Below, piece after piece: positions 45,283 to 56,907 of a stretch of DNA of 64,000 bases. The notes under the pieces were generated by a model. That model ran no database searches and was not told the origin of the DNA. It saw only the letters and a list, made by a program, of their open reading frames with translations. The position numbers and the translations under genes were made by a program. Source of the stretch: Abelmoschus esculentus (taxonomy: Eukaryota; Streptophyta; Magnoliopsida; Malvales; Malvaceae); the NCBI GenBank assembly GCA_035048815.1, contig JAUCBN010000034.1, positions 9,898,737-9,962,736 on the forward strand. The letters are read 5' to 3'. Positions within the stretch are counted from its first letter, which is position 1; each line of letters begins with the position of its first letter.

Positions 45283-45762
45283 TGCCATGGAAGGGGATGA
45301 AGATTCGAAGAAATTAAAGCTAATCGAGATGAAATTGGGAATTTCAGGTGAAGTGAATCTGACAGAGGAAATGAGGCGTTCAAAGTCAACAGGAGCTGAA
45401 TCAACACGTGAGCAGTCCATGATGCTTAAAGGGGACGATGTCGTTTTGGAAACCAAACAACCACAAAGAATGGATCCGGATGGGCTGAAGCTGAACGTGG
45501 GCTTATAGGAAACAAGTGAAAAGGAGACCAATCTACAACAATGTATTAATTAGTTGATCAATTAGATTAAATGGTAGTTAAATTCAGTTAAGTTGTGTTA
45601 GCTGTAAAGAAATAATAGGACATCCAAACCCTAGGGTATATATTGGATTGTAAAAGCTGAGTTGTTATTTTTATTGAATGAAAATTTTCTCTTCTGAAAT
45701 CTCCTACTCTATTTCCTGAAATCTCTTTCTTTTCTTTTATTTCGATCAAAGTTCATATTACA
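45283..45762 (+). repeat. Reina 3' LTR, 480 bp
   Basis: Starts tgccatggaagg, ends catattaca. TATA-like tatatat at 45637-45643. The polyprotein frame 45182-45508 continues about 225 bp into it. It lies sense-oriented about 200 bp before exon 4 of the threonine deaminase pseudogene. Confidence 0.92.
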
Positions 45763-47790
45763 ATATAACCTTTCTGGGTATTATTTAATGATTTCAATGT
45801 TCCCTTTTCATTTGGAATTACAATATTTTTGAGGTTGTAGTATTTGGTTTCTAATTTAGATATTATTTGATTACAATCTATAGATTTAAATCATATTATG
45901 TGATTTTTACTTACTGTATGACATATTTTATCTACATCACTTGCTGTTATATTACTATTCAGGTTGAGATTATTGGAGTCGAGCCTTCTGATGCAAATGT
46001 GATGGCATTGTCACTACATCATGGTGAAAGAGTGATGTTGGACAAAGTTGGAGGATTTGCAGATGGAGTAGCTGTTAAGGAGGTTGGGGAAAAAACCTTC
46101 CGTCTATGTAAAGAATTATTTGATGGTGTTGCTTTTATACGCCGTGATGCAATCTGTGCTTCTATAAAGGTATGATGTCTATGTCCCAAAGTTAACATTG
46201 ATTTGCTTTGATTGATATCATATTATGTGTTCAACTTGAATTATTCAATTTTAAATACAGTTTGTTGGTGTACCATTTCCCTTTTAGGGATAATTTTTTT
46301 GTTTAAATTATTTATTCTCAATCTGATGGATCTTAGAAACCCTTATGATTGTTTTTCGTTCCTTGTTTATCTTTTTTCCATTATGATTGGTTTTTGTTGA
46401 GTGAGTGATGGTCTTCAATATTCATTTAATTAAGACATCTTTGATCTAATGCTCAGGATTGACTGCTGTAGTGTTCCTGTTATAGGGCATGTTTGAAGAG
46501 AAGAGAATTTTAGAACCAGCAGGTGCCCTAGCCCTTGTAGGAGCTGAAGCATATTGCAAATATTATGGCTTGAAGGGAAAGAAGATTGTGGCAATAACAA
46601 GTGGTGCAAATATGAATTTTGATAAGCTTCGAGTGATTACCGAACTAGCCAATGTGGGTAGACAACAGGAGGCATTGATTGCAACCATTTTAGCAGAGGA
46701 GCCTGGAAGCTTCAAACCATTTTGTGAACTAGTATTTCTGCAATTTAAGAACTTTTAACTTCTATACAGTTTTTTATTTATTAATCTGTGTCGCTAACTA
46801 CAGTAAGGTTATAATAATTGTGATTGACAGGTTGGGACTATGGAAATCACAGAGTTCAAATATAGATATAGTTCCGATAAAGCGGCTGTCATTTTATACA
46901 GGTTAGTTGACAACTTTTTTACGAAAAACAAGATACAAATAAGATCGTAAATTTCTATTTTAGTTTTCTGTCATGGATGTTATTTGCAGTGTCGGTGTTC
47001 ACATGGTTTCAGACGTCGAAGCAATGGAGCATAGGATGGAATTGGCTCAACTTAGAACTTACAACCTTACAACAAGTAATTTGGTTAAAGATCATTTGCG
47101 TTATTTGGTAATTATAACTATATCTTTTCTTCTTTTGCTGGTTGTATACTTGTTGGCTTTGTTAATTCATCTATTGATCTCATTCAGATGGGAGGGAGAT
47201 TGAATGTCGAAAACGAGATTCTATGCCGGTTTATTTTCCCTGAGAGGCCCGGTGCTTTGATGAAGTTCTTAGATACATTTAGCCCCCGATGGAATATTAG
47301 TTTGTTCCATTACCGTTGTCAGGGTGAATGTGGAGCCAATGTTTTGGTCGGAATTCAGGTTGCGAAGAGCGAGATGGATGAGTTTACCCATCGAGCTGAA
47401 AGTCTCGGATACGACTATGTATTGGTAACGAATGACAAAAATTTTCAACTTTTGATGCATTAGTTGAGATTTGAGTCGACTTGTATTGTTAAGTGGGTCA
47501 CGAAGGCTTGACTCAATAGTATGATTCAGGATATGTTTCGTGTAATAACGGGCAATCGTGGGAGCTGGACTCATTTTTATGAAAAATATTTTTTAGTTCA
47601 AAGAAAAATCGTCACCATTTTTTTAGTTTATGCGATATTGAACTACTTGAAAATCTAGTTACTTCAATAAAATTTATTTTTCTACTTTATTAATATAATG
47701 AGTTTTAGTTATTTTAAAACAAACGAAGTCGATCATGTATAATGAAGGGTGAGTATCTCAAACCCAAAATGATATTTAGCCAATCAAACT

Positions 47791-48359
47791 AGGGGTGTGC
47801 AAAAAAAACCGGTAAACCGAAACCGATTCCGAAACCCGAAAAAAATCGAACCGAAAAAATAGTTAACCGAACCGAAAAATTCGATTTAGGGTCGGGTTTT
47901 TATTCTTTTTATAAAAACTGGTTCGGTTACGGTTTACGATTTTAAGAAAAACCGGTTAACCGAACCGACCGGTTATATAATATATATTATTATATTATAT
48001 ATTATTTTAATATTTTATATTAAAAAATTATATTTTAATTTATTTTCTAATTTTAAAAAATAAAATTGTAATTTCATTTTATAAAATTTAAGTGTTTAAC
48101 TTGCTAATATTAAAAAAAATATACTAATATCATGTGTTATTTTTTAAAATTATTTATTTTTTTAACATGTTATTAAAATTTATATCGTTAATAAATAAAA
48201 TAAAAAAAACGTTACCCGAACCGAAGTTTTCGGTTAACCAGATAAACGGTTAACTGGTTGAATGGTTACGATTTAGGGTTAAAAATTGAGTGACCCGAAT
48301 TTACCGGTTAACTGAAATAATTTACTAATTGTTAACCGAACCCGGTTTTGTACACCCCT
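47791..48359. mobile_element. MITE-like element with aggggtgtgca ends
   Basis: The left end aggggtgtgcaaaa and right end ttttgtacacccct are inverted (one mismatch in 14). ta lies on both sides. Inside are repeated accggtt/aaccgaacc words. 569 bp, no coding region. It lies just downstream of the threonine deaminase pseudogene; copy 1 keeps only its first about 33 bp. Confidence 0.65.
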
Positions 48360-48539
48360 AAATCAAGCAGTATTTTAATGTTGAAAATTATAAATTTAAA
48401 TTTAATTTAGAAATAATGATCCCTAAAAATGTAATTGAAAAGAATATTCTATTATATGAACTTACAATATCCTGTTAAGCTCGAGATATAATTTTTATGA
48501 GACCTCAAATAAAGAAATATTATTTTAAAAAGGCATAAC

Positions 48540-49345
48540 TCAGAATAGATGCCTAATTTATACATTTTTTTCTTGAAAAAGGGTTTTTTAATGTTTTGAT
48601 TTAATTTAGTTGAGTCAGATTAATTTAATAAAAATCTATATTTGATTTTAAAATTATTTTTAATTATATTTTCAATTTATGTTTTTATATTTTAATTTAG
48701 CTTAATTAATAATAAATTCAATAAGTTAATTTAACTTAATTAAATATTAATTTAAAATTATAATTAAAATTAAATACATTAAAACTAAATAAAATAATAA
48801 ATTAATTAATTTAATTAAATTAAATATGTAATACTAAATTTAAATATTAATACCTAAATTATTTCTCTGTCTAATTTTATTTTTTAAGCCTAATTATATT
48901 TATCAATATTTTAAATTTGTCAAATTATAGATATACTTAATTATATGTCATATAAATATTAAGTTTTGTTAATATTAGTTCAAGTCAATACAGGTCGGGT
49001 TCAAAACAAGTCGGGTCATTTAATTGATCGGGTAAAATCAGGTCTCGAGTCGATTCAGTCGAGTAATATCGGTTATCTGTCAGGTCAGACTCGGGTTCAG
49101 GTTCATTTCAGTCGGATGCATGTCGGGTTTTGGGTCCACAGTAAAAGGTTGAGATTGGGTTCATTCTCGGTCGAATACAGTTCGAGTTCGGTTACTACAG
49201 TAACAGATACAACTCGAGTTCGGGTCAACAACAATCAGATACAGATTAGGTTCGGGTCATTACATCCCTGGGTCAAACAAGATTTTGACTTAAACAGGTT
49301 TCAGTCAAATTTTCAGGTCGAGTCAACTTTTTACATCCCTAGTGA
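48540..49345. mobile_element. Single arm of the fold-back family
   Basis: Collinear with the right arm of the element at 27355-31040: AT-rich part, then ggtcgggt-type words, ending gtcaactttttacatcccta. No matching left arm is present, so it is a truncated or solo-arm copy. The frame 48966-49403 is repeat read-through. Confidence 0.65.
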
Positions 49346-50929
49346 TATCAGATTAAAAGCTCAATGCTCAGGAGAGATGATAAAGCTTAATCATGCTTTA
49401 TAACAAATTTCATTTCTTGAACCTACCAACAATACTAAAAGGTATTTATTCGACTGACCAAATAAGAATGCACACACATACGCATTGATCGAACCTAATA
49501 AATAAATTCAGTAGAAAAGTAGATAATATTTATCTTAAAAGATCCGAGTTTTATCTTTTATCCATAAGGTGTGTGTGCATTATCATGTGATACAAGAAAG
49601 GTAACGCTATAGAAGTAAACCCTAACTACTATGTCTCAAAACTCTATCGCCTATAGTTTTACTTTTCTTCCTTTGATTGTTGATTGATAATCAATCCGAA
49701 GATTAATTGTCGACCACCTTGTCTATTATTGTTTTCTTATATTTTAATAAGATTCTCTGCCTTTGACACATGTTTTTCCTTTTCTTTTTATTGTTCGTTT
49801 CATTTGTTATTGTGATATGATTTCAGTATACCCTAGTGGGTGTTTATTGCTCGCACAAAGATTTTAATAATACTAGTTTCTAATTATGATTTTGTCGGTG
49901 GTGATAAAATTTAAATCCCTACTCGATTGATGTTGTTTATCGATGAAATCAATTTTGGATAGCAAAATATTCTATCTGATAGTTTGGGTCACTCACCACT
50001 CCTTTTTTCACCCATTATGCATCTCGATTGGAAAGAATCAAGAAGATTCAAAAAAGCTTCTGAATTTTGATGGTACACTTATCTCTATATAAGTATTCGT
50101 TTTTGTTTGTTTGTTTTTCTTTAGATTTTAAGAGATTTTGATAGATTAATCTCATCATTTTTCCTTCCGTTGTAATCATAATATTTTTTTTATGATTTTA
50201 ATAAAAATATAATGATTATTATAAAAAATATATGAATAATTATAAGATAAATAAAAAATATGCATTTTATCTTCTATTCACATACTTCATTTTATCTTTT
50301 ATAAACATGAGCAGTAGATAAATAATGACCTTTTCCGCTTCATTTGCATCCGTCGTCATTTAAGATATATCAAATCATTTATTTAACAGTCCTATTCTTT
50401 TATGTTTTTCGTTATATTTCTTTTTATTTATTTTTGTTTATTAAGATTTTTGAATTTTTCAGTACTTTAGAGAATTGAATTACTCACAAAAAAAAATTAA
50501 CTAATTCCATAAAATGTATTTAATTTTATTTAGAAATAATAAAATAATTTGTTTATGATGCCTATAGTAGTCGGAATTCTAAAAGTAGTAATGACTTTAA
50601 AAGAAGTATAACTCAAATATTTTTAAAATTTTTTACCACGATTTTATTTGAGGCAGTGTGGAATCAAGCATAACTCACATCAAAGGATGAAACAAATGTT
50701 GAGAAAGAGAGCAAAAAGAGATCCAATGTCAAAGAAATTGGTCAAAGATTTGTCCATGTCTTTCGGGCTGTGTATTAAATAATTTGACCATTATTTTTAA
50801 ATCTTTATCAGAGTAATGCTCGAAACTCAACTCATTACTTGAATCCGAAAGTAGTGATAATATATTGTAAGGGCACTTATTTAAGGATCGGTTTATCAAT
50901 TCAATAAATGAATGTATTTTTCTTTCTAA
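49346..50929. other. Intergenic DNA, no gene recognised
   Basis: T-rich sequence with no long open frame. From about 50640 to 50870 a weak plus frame may be upstream sequence of the decayed pol that follows, but I could not identify a domain. Confidence 0.35.
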
Positions 50930-51594
50930 TTTAATCTCTTGTTTGTTTATTTTTTCCTATTTTTTTCATTCTTTTCTCATTCATAAAATATTATTCTTTC
51001 TTTCATCATGTCTTGTTTTGTATATATATTTCTTCATACGCATTTGCAGGATTTTAGATATCAATTACATGAATGTCATTACTTCGAGATCAAAAGTCGA
51101 TTTTGAGCATAATATATGCTTAGGTGAGCATGAGTCCGATGAAACTTATGAGCAGTGTGAATTGTATCCTGGTTTACTCAGACTAATAGAGCATGAGAAT
51201 TAGAAAATTTTTCCTCACCAAGAATTAATAGATACAATAAATTTCGGAACCGAAGATTACAAAAGAGAAGTACAAATCTTTATTTTCATATCTCTAGAGA
51301 CAAGAGACAAAGTCATTTCTCTACTTCAAGAGTTCAAAGATGTCTTTGCTTGGACTTGCCAAGATATTCTTGGACTAAAAAAATATTGTAACACGAACTT
51401 TCATTGAAGTTGTAATACAAGCCTGCGCAACAAAAGCTTAGAAGAATGAGGCCAAAAATATTACTTCAGATACGACAAAAAACGAAAAATTAGTACGATG
51501 CTGGATTTTTCAAGTAACCAAGTATCTAGAATGGGTGGCGAATTGTGTTATGGTACCCAAGAAAAATGGAAAGATGGAATGTGTGTGGACTATC
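50930..51594 (+). pseudogene. Decayed Tat-type Ty3/gypsy pol, left part
   Basis: After a T-rich stretch and ttgcag (51044-51049), open pieces read DINYMNVITSRSKVDFEHNI, then INFGTEDYKREVQIF, LLQEFKDVFAWTCQDI and KYLEWVANCVMVPKKNGKM. The last is the start of reverse transcriptase. The region before RT and the wording fit the Tat lineage. Several stops and frame changes. It is cut at 51594 by the Tekay element and resumes at 60057. Confidence 0.65.
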
Positions 51595-54187
51595 TGTAAC
51601 GACCCGGAATTCGGATTCGTGTGTCGGGCTAATCCGAAGAGTTGGGCTTTGGTTTTGGTCCCCGGGTTTGTATAGTTTGGGCCTTGTGGGCCTTAGGCTT
51701 GTTGGGATTGAGTTGTTAGTTGAGGGCTATTTGGTAATTACATCATTAGAGGTTAAGGGGGAGTTAAGGGGGTATGTTTTTCTGCAGAGTGGTGATCTCA
51801 TCTTTTCTCTTTTTCCTCTTCACCTCTTTATCCTTTAGAAGCAAGAAGGAAAGGTAAAAGGTTTAAACTTTGAGAATTCTTGTTGGAACCCCGTTGTTGT
51901 GGTAGAGAAGATGTTATAGGGCTGTTTTGGATCTATAAAACAAGGTAAGAATGCTTAGGTTTGGTGAAGTTGAAGGTTTAGTGGGGGTTTAAGGTATAAT
52001 CCGGGATTGAAGTTTTGAGAGTTGTTTCTAAGTTTTCTTGATATTTTTAAGAGTTAAAGACATCCCTAGCTGTGCTTAAGAGTTGGTTTTATCCCCTTCT
52101 TGTAGAGAAAGAAGTTGGAGATCCATCATCAAGTTTGGGCAAAGGAAAGAGCTTGGAAGAGTGAGTTCGAGTTTTGGTTGTTGTGCTTGCTAAGGTTGGT
52201 ACTCCCAACTCTTCTAATCATTATGCATTTCATGGTAGAGTGCATAGCATATAGAATCCATGTATGTATGCTTGATTTGCTTTGTTTGCTTGAAAGAGGT
52301 TTTTAATGGTGAAATTCGGATTTATGTGTTAAATGTCTTGAAAATGATGTTAAATTACCCTAAACACTCATAATAATATGTAGGAATGAATCCTTGAAAT
52401 TTCTAAGTGCAGACCTGCATTTCGTGCAGGGGTATCGATACACGGGCCACCGGTATCGATACACACAAGTGAAAATAGGTTATGTGGGCAGGGGTATCGA
52501 ACCATTTTTCGATACCGGGTCCTCCAGTGGCATAATGGCATCGATACCAGTATCGATGCTGGAGGGTCCTCTTTCGTTGACTTTGGAAATAGTCAAAGGG
52601 TATCGATACTGGTATCGATACCCATGTTTCGATGCCTTCTTTGGGTGGGCATCGAAGCAGGGTGGTTCGATACCCCACATAAGGGTATCGATACCCCTGC
52701 GAGAACACGAAAAATTTGGTATTATTTGAAGCTCGATAAGATAATTAAGAGTCCTAATGAATCCTATAAATAATGAAATGAATTATTAATATGAGTTTGA
52801 TGGGATTAAAGCCCGAACGACTAAATTATGTTAAGTCTTGATGTGTTGATGTGAGGATCCTAGATGGATCATTTGTGTGTACCGAGTCCTTGTTTGATGG
52901 AAATCCGGATATCTATAAGTGTTATAACACGTTGAAGGCCATCCGATGTAACATGCTGAATTATGTTTTGAAGACTTTTATTCTGAGTGTTGGGCGGCCT
53001 CACTCGAAGATGTTCGATGTAATATTTCGAGCATGGGATTGGTTGAGCGGCCTCCATCCCTTTTCCGAACGTTGGGCGACCTCATTCGAAGATGTACGAT
53101 GTAACATTCCGGGCATAAGATTTGAAGGCGGCCTCAATCCTGAGTGTAGGATCCCGATGCTGTGTGGACGCGTGCCTCACTCTTGTGTGTTGATTTGATA
53201 TGATTTGTATATGCTGTGTGCGATAACATACATTCATTTATGCCATGAGATAGGCGAGCATGCTAGACCATCATATCATGTACGATGTTTATATGTTATG
53301 CTTTACTGCCTATGATATGCATGATGTTGGCCGAGTTCGGCGTACCCACTGAGCTTTAGTAGCTCAGCGTTCGAAATGTGTTTTCGTGCGTAGGTTAGGT
53401 GAAGCCGGTTCGTGGAGCACCATCGAGGTTTCGATTTTAGCATCGACTATGTGTCAGTTACAGTTAGAGATGCAGTGGGCTAGTACTTTGTCGAACCCTA
53501 TATGTTTTTGGTAAATTTGTTTAATTAATTTGGGTTGAATGTTCTAAATGGGTTTGTAATGTTTGGAGCTCCGGTTACTTAAAATTATTTTGAGCTACTA
53601 TTTAAATTAAATGAATTTCGTGGATCATATTTGGACTTGAATTTGATTTTGTTATTGGGTTTTCGAAAGAAATTTTGAAATAGAGATTGTGGGCCGGAGG
53701 CACAATGTGACATCCGGATCGGGTGTTATATTATGCACGATGTTTATATGTTATGCTTTACTGCTTATGATATGCATGATGTTGGCCGAGTTCGGCGTAC
53801 CCACTGAGCTTTAGTAGCTTAGCGTTCGAAATGTGTTTTCGTGCGTAGGTTAGGTGAAGACGATTCGTGGAGCACCATCGAGGTTTGGATTTCAGCATCG
53901 ACTATGTGTTAGAGTACAGTTAGAGATGTAGTGGGCTAGTACTTTGTCGAACCCTATATGTTTTTGGTAAATTTGTTTAATTAATTTGGGTTGAATGTTC
54001 TAAATGGGTTTGTAATGTTTGGAGCTCTGGTTACTTAAAATTATTTTGAGCTACTGTTTAAATTAAATGAATTTCATGGATCACATTTGGACTTGAATTT
54101 AATTTTGTTATTGGGTTTTCGAAATAAATTTGGAAATACAAGTTGTGGGCCGGAGTCCCAATGTGACATCTGGATCGGGGTGTTACA
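51595..54187 (+). repeat. Tekay 5' LTR with duplicated end
   Basis: Starts tgtaacgacccggaattc. The normal end ggatcgggtgttata is reached near 53732, then about 450 bp (53735-54187) repeat 53275-53732: both have gttggccgagttcggcgtac, ccactgagctttagtagct, tcgtgcgtaggttaggtgaa and atgtttttggtaaatttg. A cluster of TATCGATA sites is at 52433-52693. Weak open frames (51545-51838, 52394-52729, 52851-53198) are LTR read-through. Confidence 0.88.
52433..52693. promoter_or_regulatory. TATCGATA palindrome cluster, 5' Tekay LTR
   Basis: Perfect sites at 52433, 52454, 52601, 52613 and 52686, plus one-off sites at 52539 and 52551 and several half sites (ttcgatacc). Two pairs are 12 bp apart centre to centre. 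Protein binding is inference only. Confidence 0.6.
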
Positions 54188-54192
54188 TTTAG

Positions 54193-54209
54193 TGGTATCA
54201 GAGCCTAGG
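54193..54209 (+). other. tRNA-Met primer-binding site
   Basis: tggtatcagagcctagg, 5 bp after the LTR. tggtatcagagc is the standard initiator tRNA-Met site of plant retroelements. Confidence 0.9.
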
Positions 54210-54317
54210 TTGAGTCGGTTCTAGGAAGTCCCCGGTGAAGTCTAGTTTGTTATATAGGAGTCAGACAAGTACATGCCCACGAGTCGATATAGTACTTTTA
54301 AAGCTAAAATTTCGATG

Positions 54318-54960
54318 GTGTAACCCTGTTTGTTGTTGTTGTTGTCTGTGCATGGTGTGGACGAGTCTAAGGAAGGGGTTAGGCAAGGGGCGAATTATTT
54401 TGCCCATTTGCACCGTGCTTTAGATCGGATAGTGAAGACTATTCCGAAGCATGCACCTACCCCACGTAAGGCACCTATCGAGAGGGTTCGCAGACAGGGT
54501 GCTACGGATTTCTTGTGTTCTGGCTAAGATAATCATGTGAGGGCGGATCAGTGGTTGAGGTTCGAGGACAAGCTGTCTTGTGTTTTTTCTCTGCTCAAGG
54601 AAAACGCAAGGGAATGGTGGGAAATAGTTGAGATGGAGTAGTGTCCCGATCAGTCGACATGGGGTGACTTTTTGGATGAGTTTGAGAAAAAGTATTTGGG
54701 CGAGACTCACATCGATCAATTGAGAGATCAATTCACCCACCTTGTGCAAGGTAACCGTATGGTCTTTGAGTACAAGCAGAAGTTCCTACAGTTGGGTAGG
54801 TATACAACCAAGTTGATAGCTACCGAGAAGATGAGGTGCGAGAGGTCTCTGAGAGGTTTGAGGAAAGAGATCCAGACTTATCTGACAGCTAATCCACCGG
54901 TAGTGTTTTTTGAGTGAGCATGCTAGGATGTTGGATATACCTTGTGAGACACTAGATATA
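54318..54960 (+). pseudogene. Tekay gag
   Basis: Pieces in more than one frame: an N-terminal part to 54527, then RADQWLRFEDKLSCVFSLLK, and 54672-54917 with FEKKYLGETHIDQLRDQF and FEYKQKFLQLGRYTTKL, which is the retrotransposon gag (PF03732-type) core. In-frame TAG codons lie near 54524 and 54639. The zinc-knuckle part is missing or degraded. Confidence 0.7.
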
Positions 54961-55019
54961 GGTGTTAGTGTTACTAGTTCTTCGGAGATACCGTAGTGGT
55001 CAGAAATGTGTACAGACGA

Positions 55020-55320
55020 TGTCCATAGATGGTTTAGGGGTATGTGTTCCCAGTTGATATGATGGAATTGTCATTCTACGATTTTGATGTGATTTTGGGT
55101 ATGGATTGGCCGACAAAGCATAGGGCTAAGATAGACCTTGAGACCAAGAGAATTTATTTGAAGCTAGTAGATGACCATGAGATTATGGTTGTAAGTGAGA
55201 ATGTGAAGTTCTTATTGAATGTTGTTTCTGCTCTAGAGGCTCAGAGATTAGTTGAGTTGGGCTGTGAGGCATACCTAGCATATATGATGAATCCAAACAT
55301 GAATGAAGTTAGACTGTAGG
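55020..55320 (+). pseudogene. Tekay protease, C-terminal part
   Basis: ELSFYDFDVILGMDWPTKHRAK is the end of the gypsy aspartic protease, here followed by the linker to reverse transcriptase. The catalytic DSGA-type part upstream is not recognisable. Stop at 55317. Confidence 0.65.
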
Positions 55321-55439
55321 ATATCAGGACGGTGTGTGATTTTTCCGAGTTTGTTTCCAAAAGAGTTGCCTAGATTGCCATCTAACAGAGAGGTTGAGTT
55401 TGCCATATAGATGTATTCAGATTCTGCTCCTATTTCGAT

Positions 55440-56403
55440 TGGCTCCGTTTCGTATGGTACCGAAAGAACTAAAAGAGTTGATGACTAAGTTGCAAGAACT
55501 ATCAGATAGAGGTTGTATCCGACTGAGCTCTTCTCCTTGTGGCGCACCGTGTTGTTTGTGAAGAAGAAAGACGGTAGTATGAGGATGTGCATCGACTATA
55601 GACAGATGAATCAGTTGACAGTGAAGAACAAGTATCCATCGTCGAGAATTGATGATATGTTTAATCAGCTAAGAGTTGCTACCGTGCTTTCCAAGATAAA
55701 CTTGAGACCAAGGTACTATCAGTTGAAGGTAAAAGAAGTCAATGTGCCGAAGATAGCTTTTCGTACAAGGTATGATTACTATGAGCTTCTTGTTATGCCT
55801 TTCGGGTTGACTAATGCACCAGCTGCTTTTCATGGACATGATGAACATAATTTTCTTCGAGTACTTGGATCAGTTGTGATTATGATCATTGATGACATAT
55901 TTTTATACTCACATACCGTGAAAGATCATGACAAACACTTGAGGTTAGTATTGCAGGCTTTGTTGGATCACCAGTTGTATGTCAAATTGAGCAAGTGTGA
56001 GTTCTAGATTAAAGAAGTTGTTTTCTTAGGACATGTAGTGTCAGCTGAAGGGATTAAATTAGATCCTAAGAAGATTGAAGCAATTATTAGTTGGAAGCAA
56101 CCGAAGTCTGTCATAAAGATTCGTAGTTTCCTAGGCTTAGCATGTTACTATAAGAGGTTTGTGAATGGTTTTTCGAAGATAGTTGTCCCTTTGACTAAGT
56201 TGCGGCAGAAGAATATTCAGTTTGAGTGGTCAGATGCAAGACAGCAAGCCTTTGAGAAATTGAAAGAAGCTTTGACAGATGCGCCGATTTTGATACAGCC
56301 AGTGTTAGAGGAGGAGTATGTGATCTACAGTGATGCTTCGTATGTAGGGCTAGGTTATGTGCTTATGCATGACGGAAGAGTTATAGCTTACGCTTCGAGA
56401 TAG
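55440..56403 (+). pseudogene. Tekay reverse transcriptase and start of RNase H
   Basis: Frames 55513-56007 and 56038-56403: FVKKKDGSMRMCIDYRQMNQ, AFRTRYDYYELLVMPFGLTN, IIDDIFLYS at the catalytic place (normally a Y/F-x-D-D box; the two Asp are present), then LGHVVSAEGI and SFLGLACYYKRFVNGFSKI, and YSDASYVGLGYVLMHDGRVI of RNase H. In-frame TAG at 56005 and 56401. Confidence 0.82.
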
Positions 56404-56907
56404 TTGAAGAATCATTAGCGCAATTATCTGACCCATGATATAGAGCTAGTCGTAGTTGTGGTTACCTTGGAAATTGGGAAGCATTAATTGTATGGTGAGA
56501 GATGCACAGTGTACACAGATCACAAGAGTTTGAAGTATCTGATGTCACAGAGAGATTTGAAACTGAGACAACGCAGATGGCTCGAGTTATTGAAAGACTA
56601 TGACCTCAAAATTGAGTATCATCTGGGTAAAGCCAATGTAGTGGCAGATGCTTTGTGTAAGAAAGTAGCTTTTGAGTTGAGAGTTATGTTTGCTAGATTG
56701 AGTTTATCAGGTGATGGTGGCTTGGTAGCCGAGCTTCAGGTTAGACTTACTTTGGGTCAGTTGATTAGAGGGAAACAACTGTCAGATAGATTTTTGACAC
56801 CTCACGTGCAAGATGTAGCTGAAGGAAGACCTAAAGAGTACAATTTCAGAGATGATGGTGTATTATGTTTCGGAGACAGAGTAGTTGTGCCGAATGACGG
56901 TGATTGA
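56404..56907 (+). pseudogene. Tekay RNase H, remainder
   Basis: GERCTVYTDHKSLKYLMSQR, RWLELLKDYDLKIEYHLGKA and NVVADALCKK. Stops at 56416 and 56485 precede it. The 3' part (to 56907) leads into integrase. Confidence 0.75.

Larger units (their letters stand above)
40583..45762 (+). mobile_element. Reina-type Ty3/gypsy retrotransposon, 5180 bp
   Basis: 5' LTR 40583-40970, 3' LTR 45283-45762, TG..CA ends, exact 5-bp target duplications atata at 40578-40582 and 45763-45767 inside intron 1 of the pseudogene. Small size, short LTRs and a chromodomain-like C terminus fit the Reina chromovirus lineage. Domain order gag, protease, RT, RNase H, integrase, chromodomain is kept, but several stops and frame changes make it non-autonomous. 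The primer site after the 5' LTR is poorly preserved (ttgtactcatagcc). Confidence 0.88.
40108..47463 (+). pseudogene. Threonine deaminase pseudogene, exons 2-3 missing, Reina element in intron 1
   Basis: Exon 1 (40108-40549) has a 1-bp deletion after RASYRNR-coding sequence, more indels near 40396, and a lost donor (gt to ac at 40550-40551). Intron 1 holds a Reina element (40583-45762). Just after it, intron-1 sequence joins intron-3 sequence near 45840-45855, so exons 2 and 3 are deleted. Exons 4-8 are intact and open: 45963-46169, 46486-46731 (one codon shorter), 46831-46901, 46990-47107 and 47188-47463, ending at LLMH with TAG. Without exon 2 there is no cofactor lysine, so no catalysis. 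The 3' exons are very similar to copy 1, so the duplication is recent. Confidence 0.9.

Noticed and set aside
52394..52729. Frames rich in Arg-Tyr-Arg-Tyr on both strands, also 58695-59038 and 23870-24061
   Set aside because: They are translations of the TATCGATAC palindrome cluster, which reads alike on both strands.
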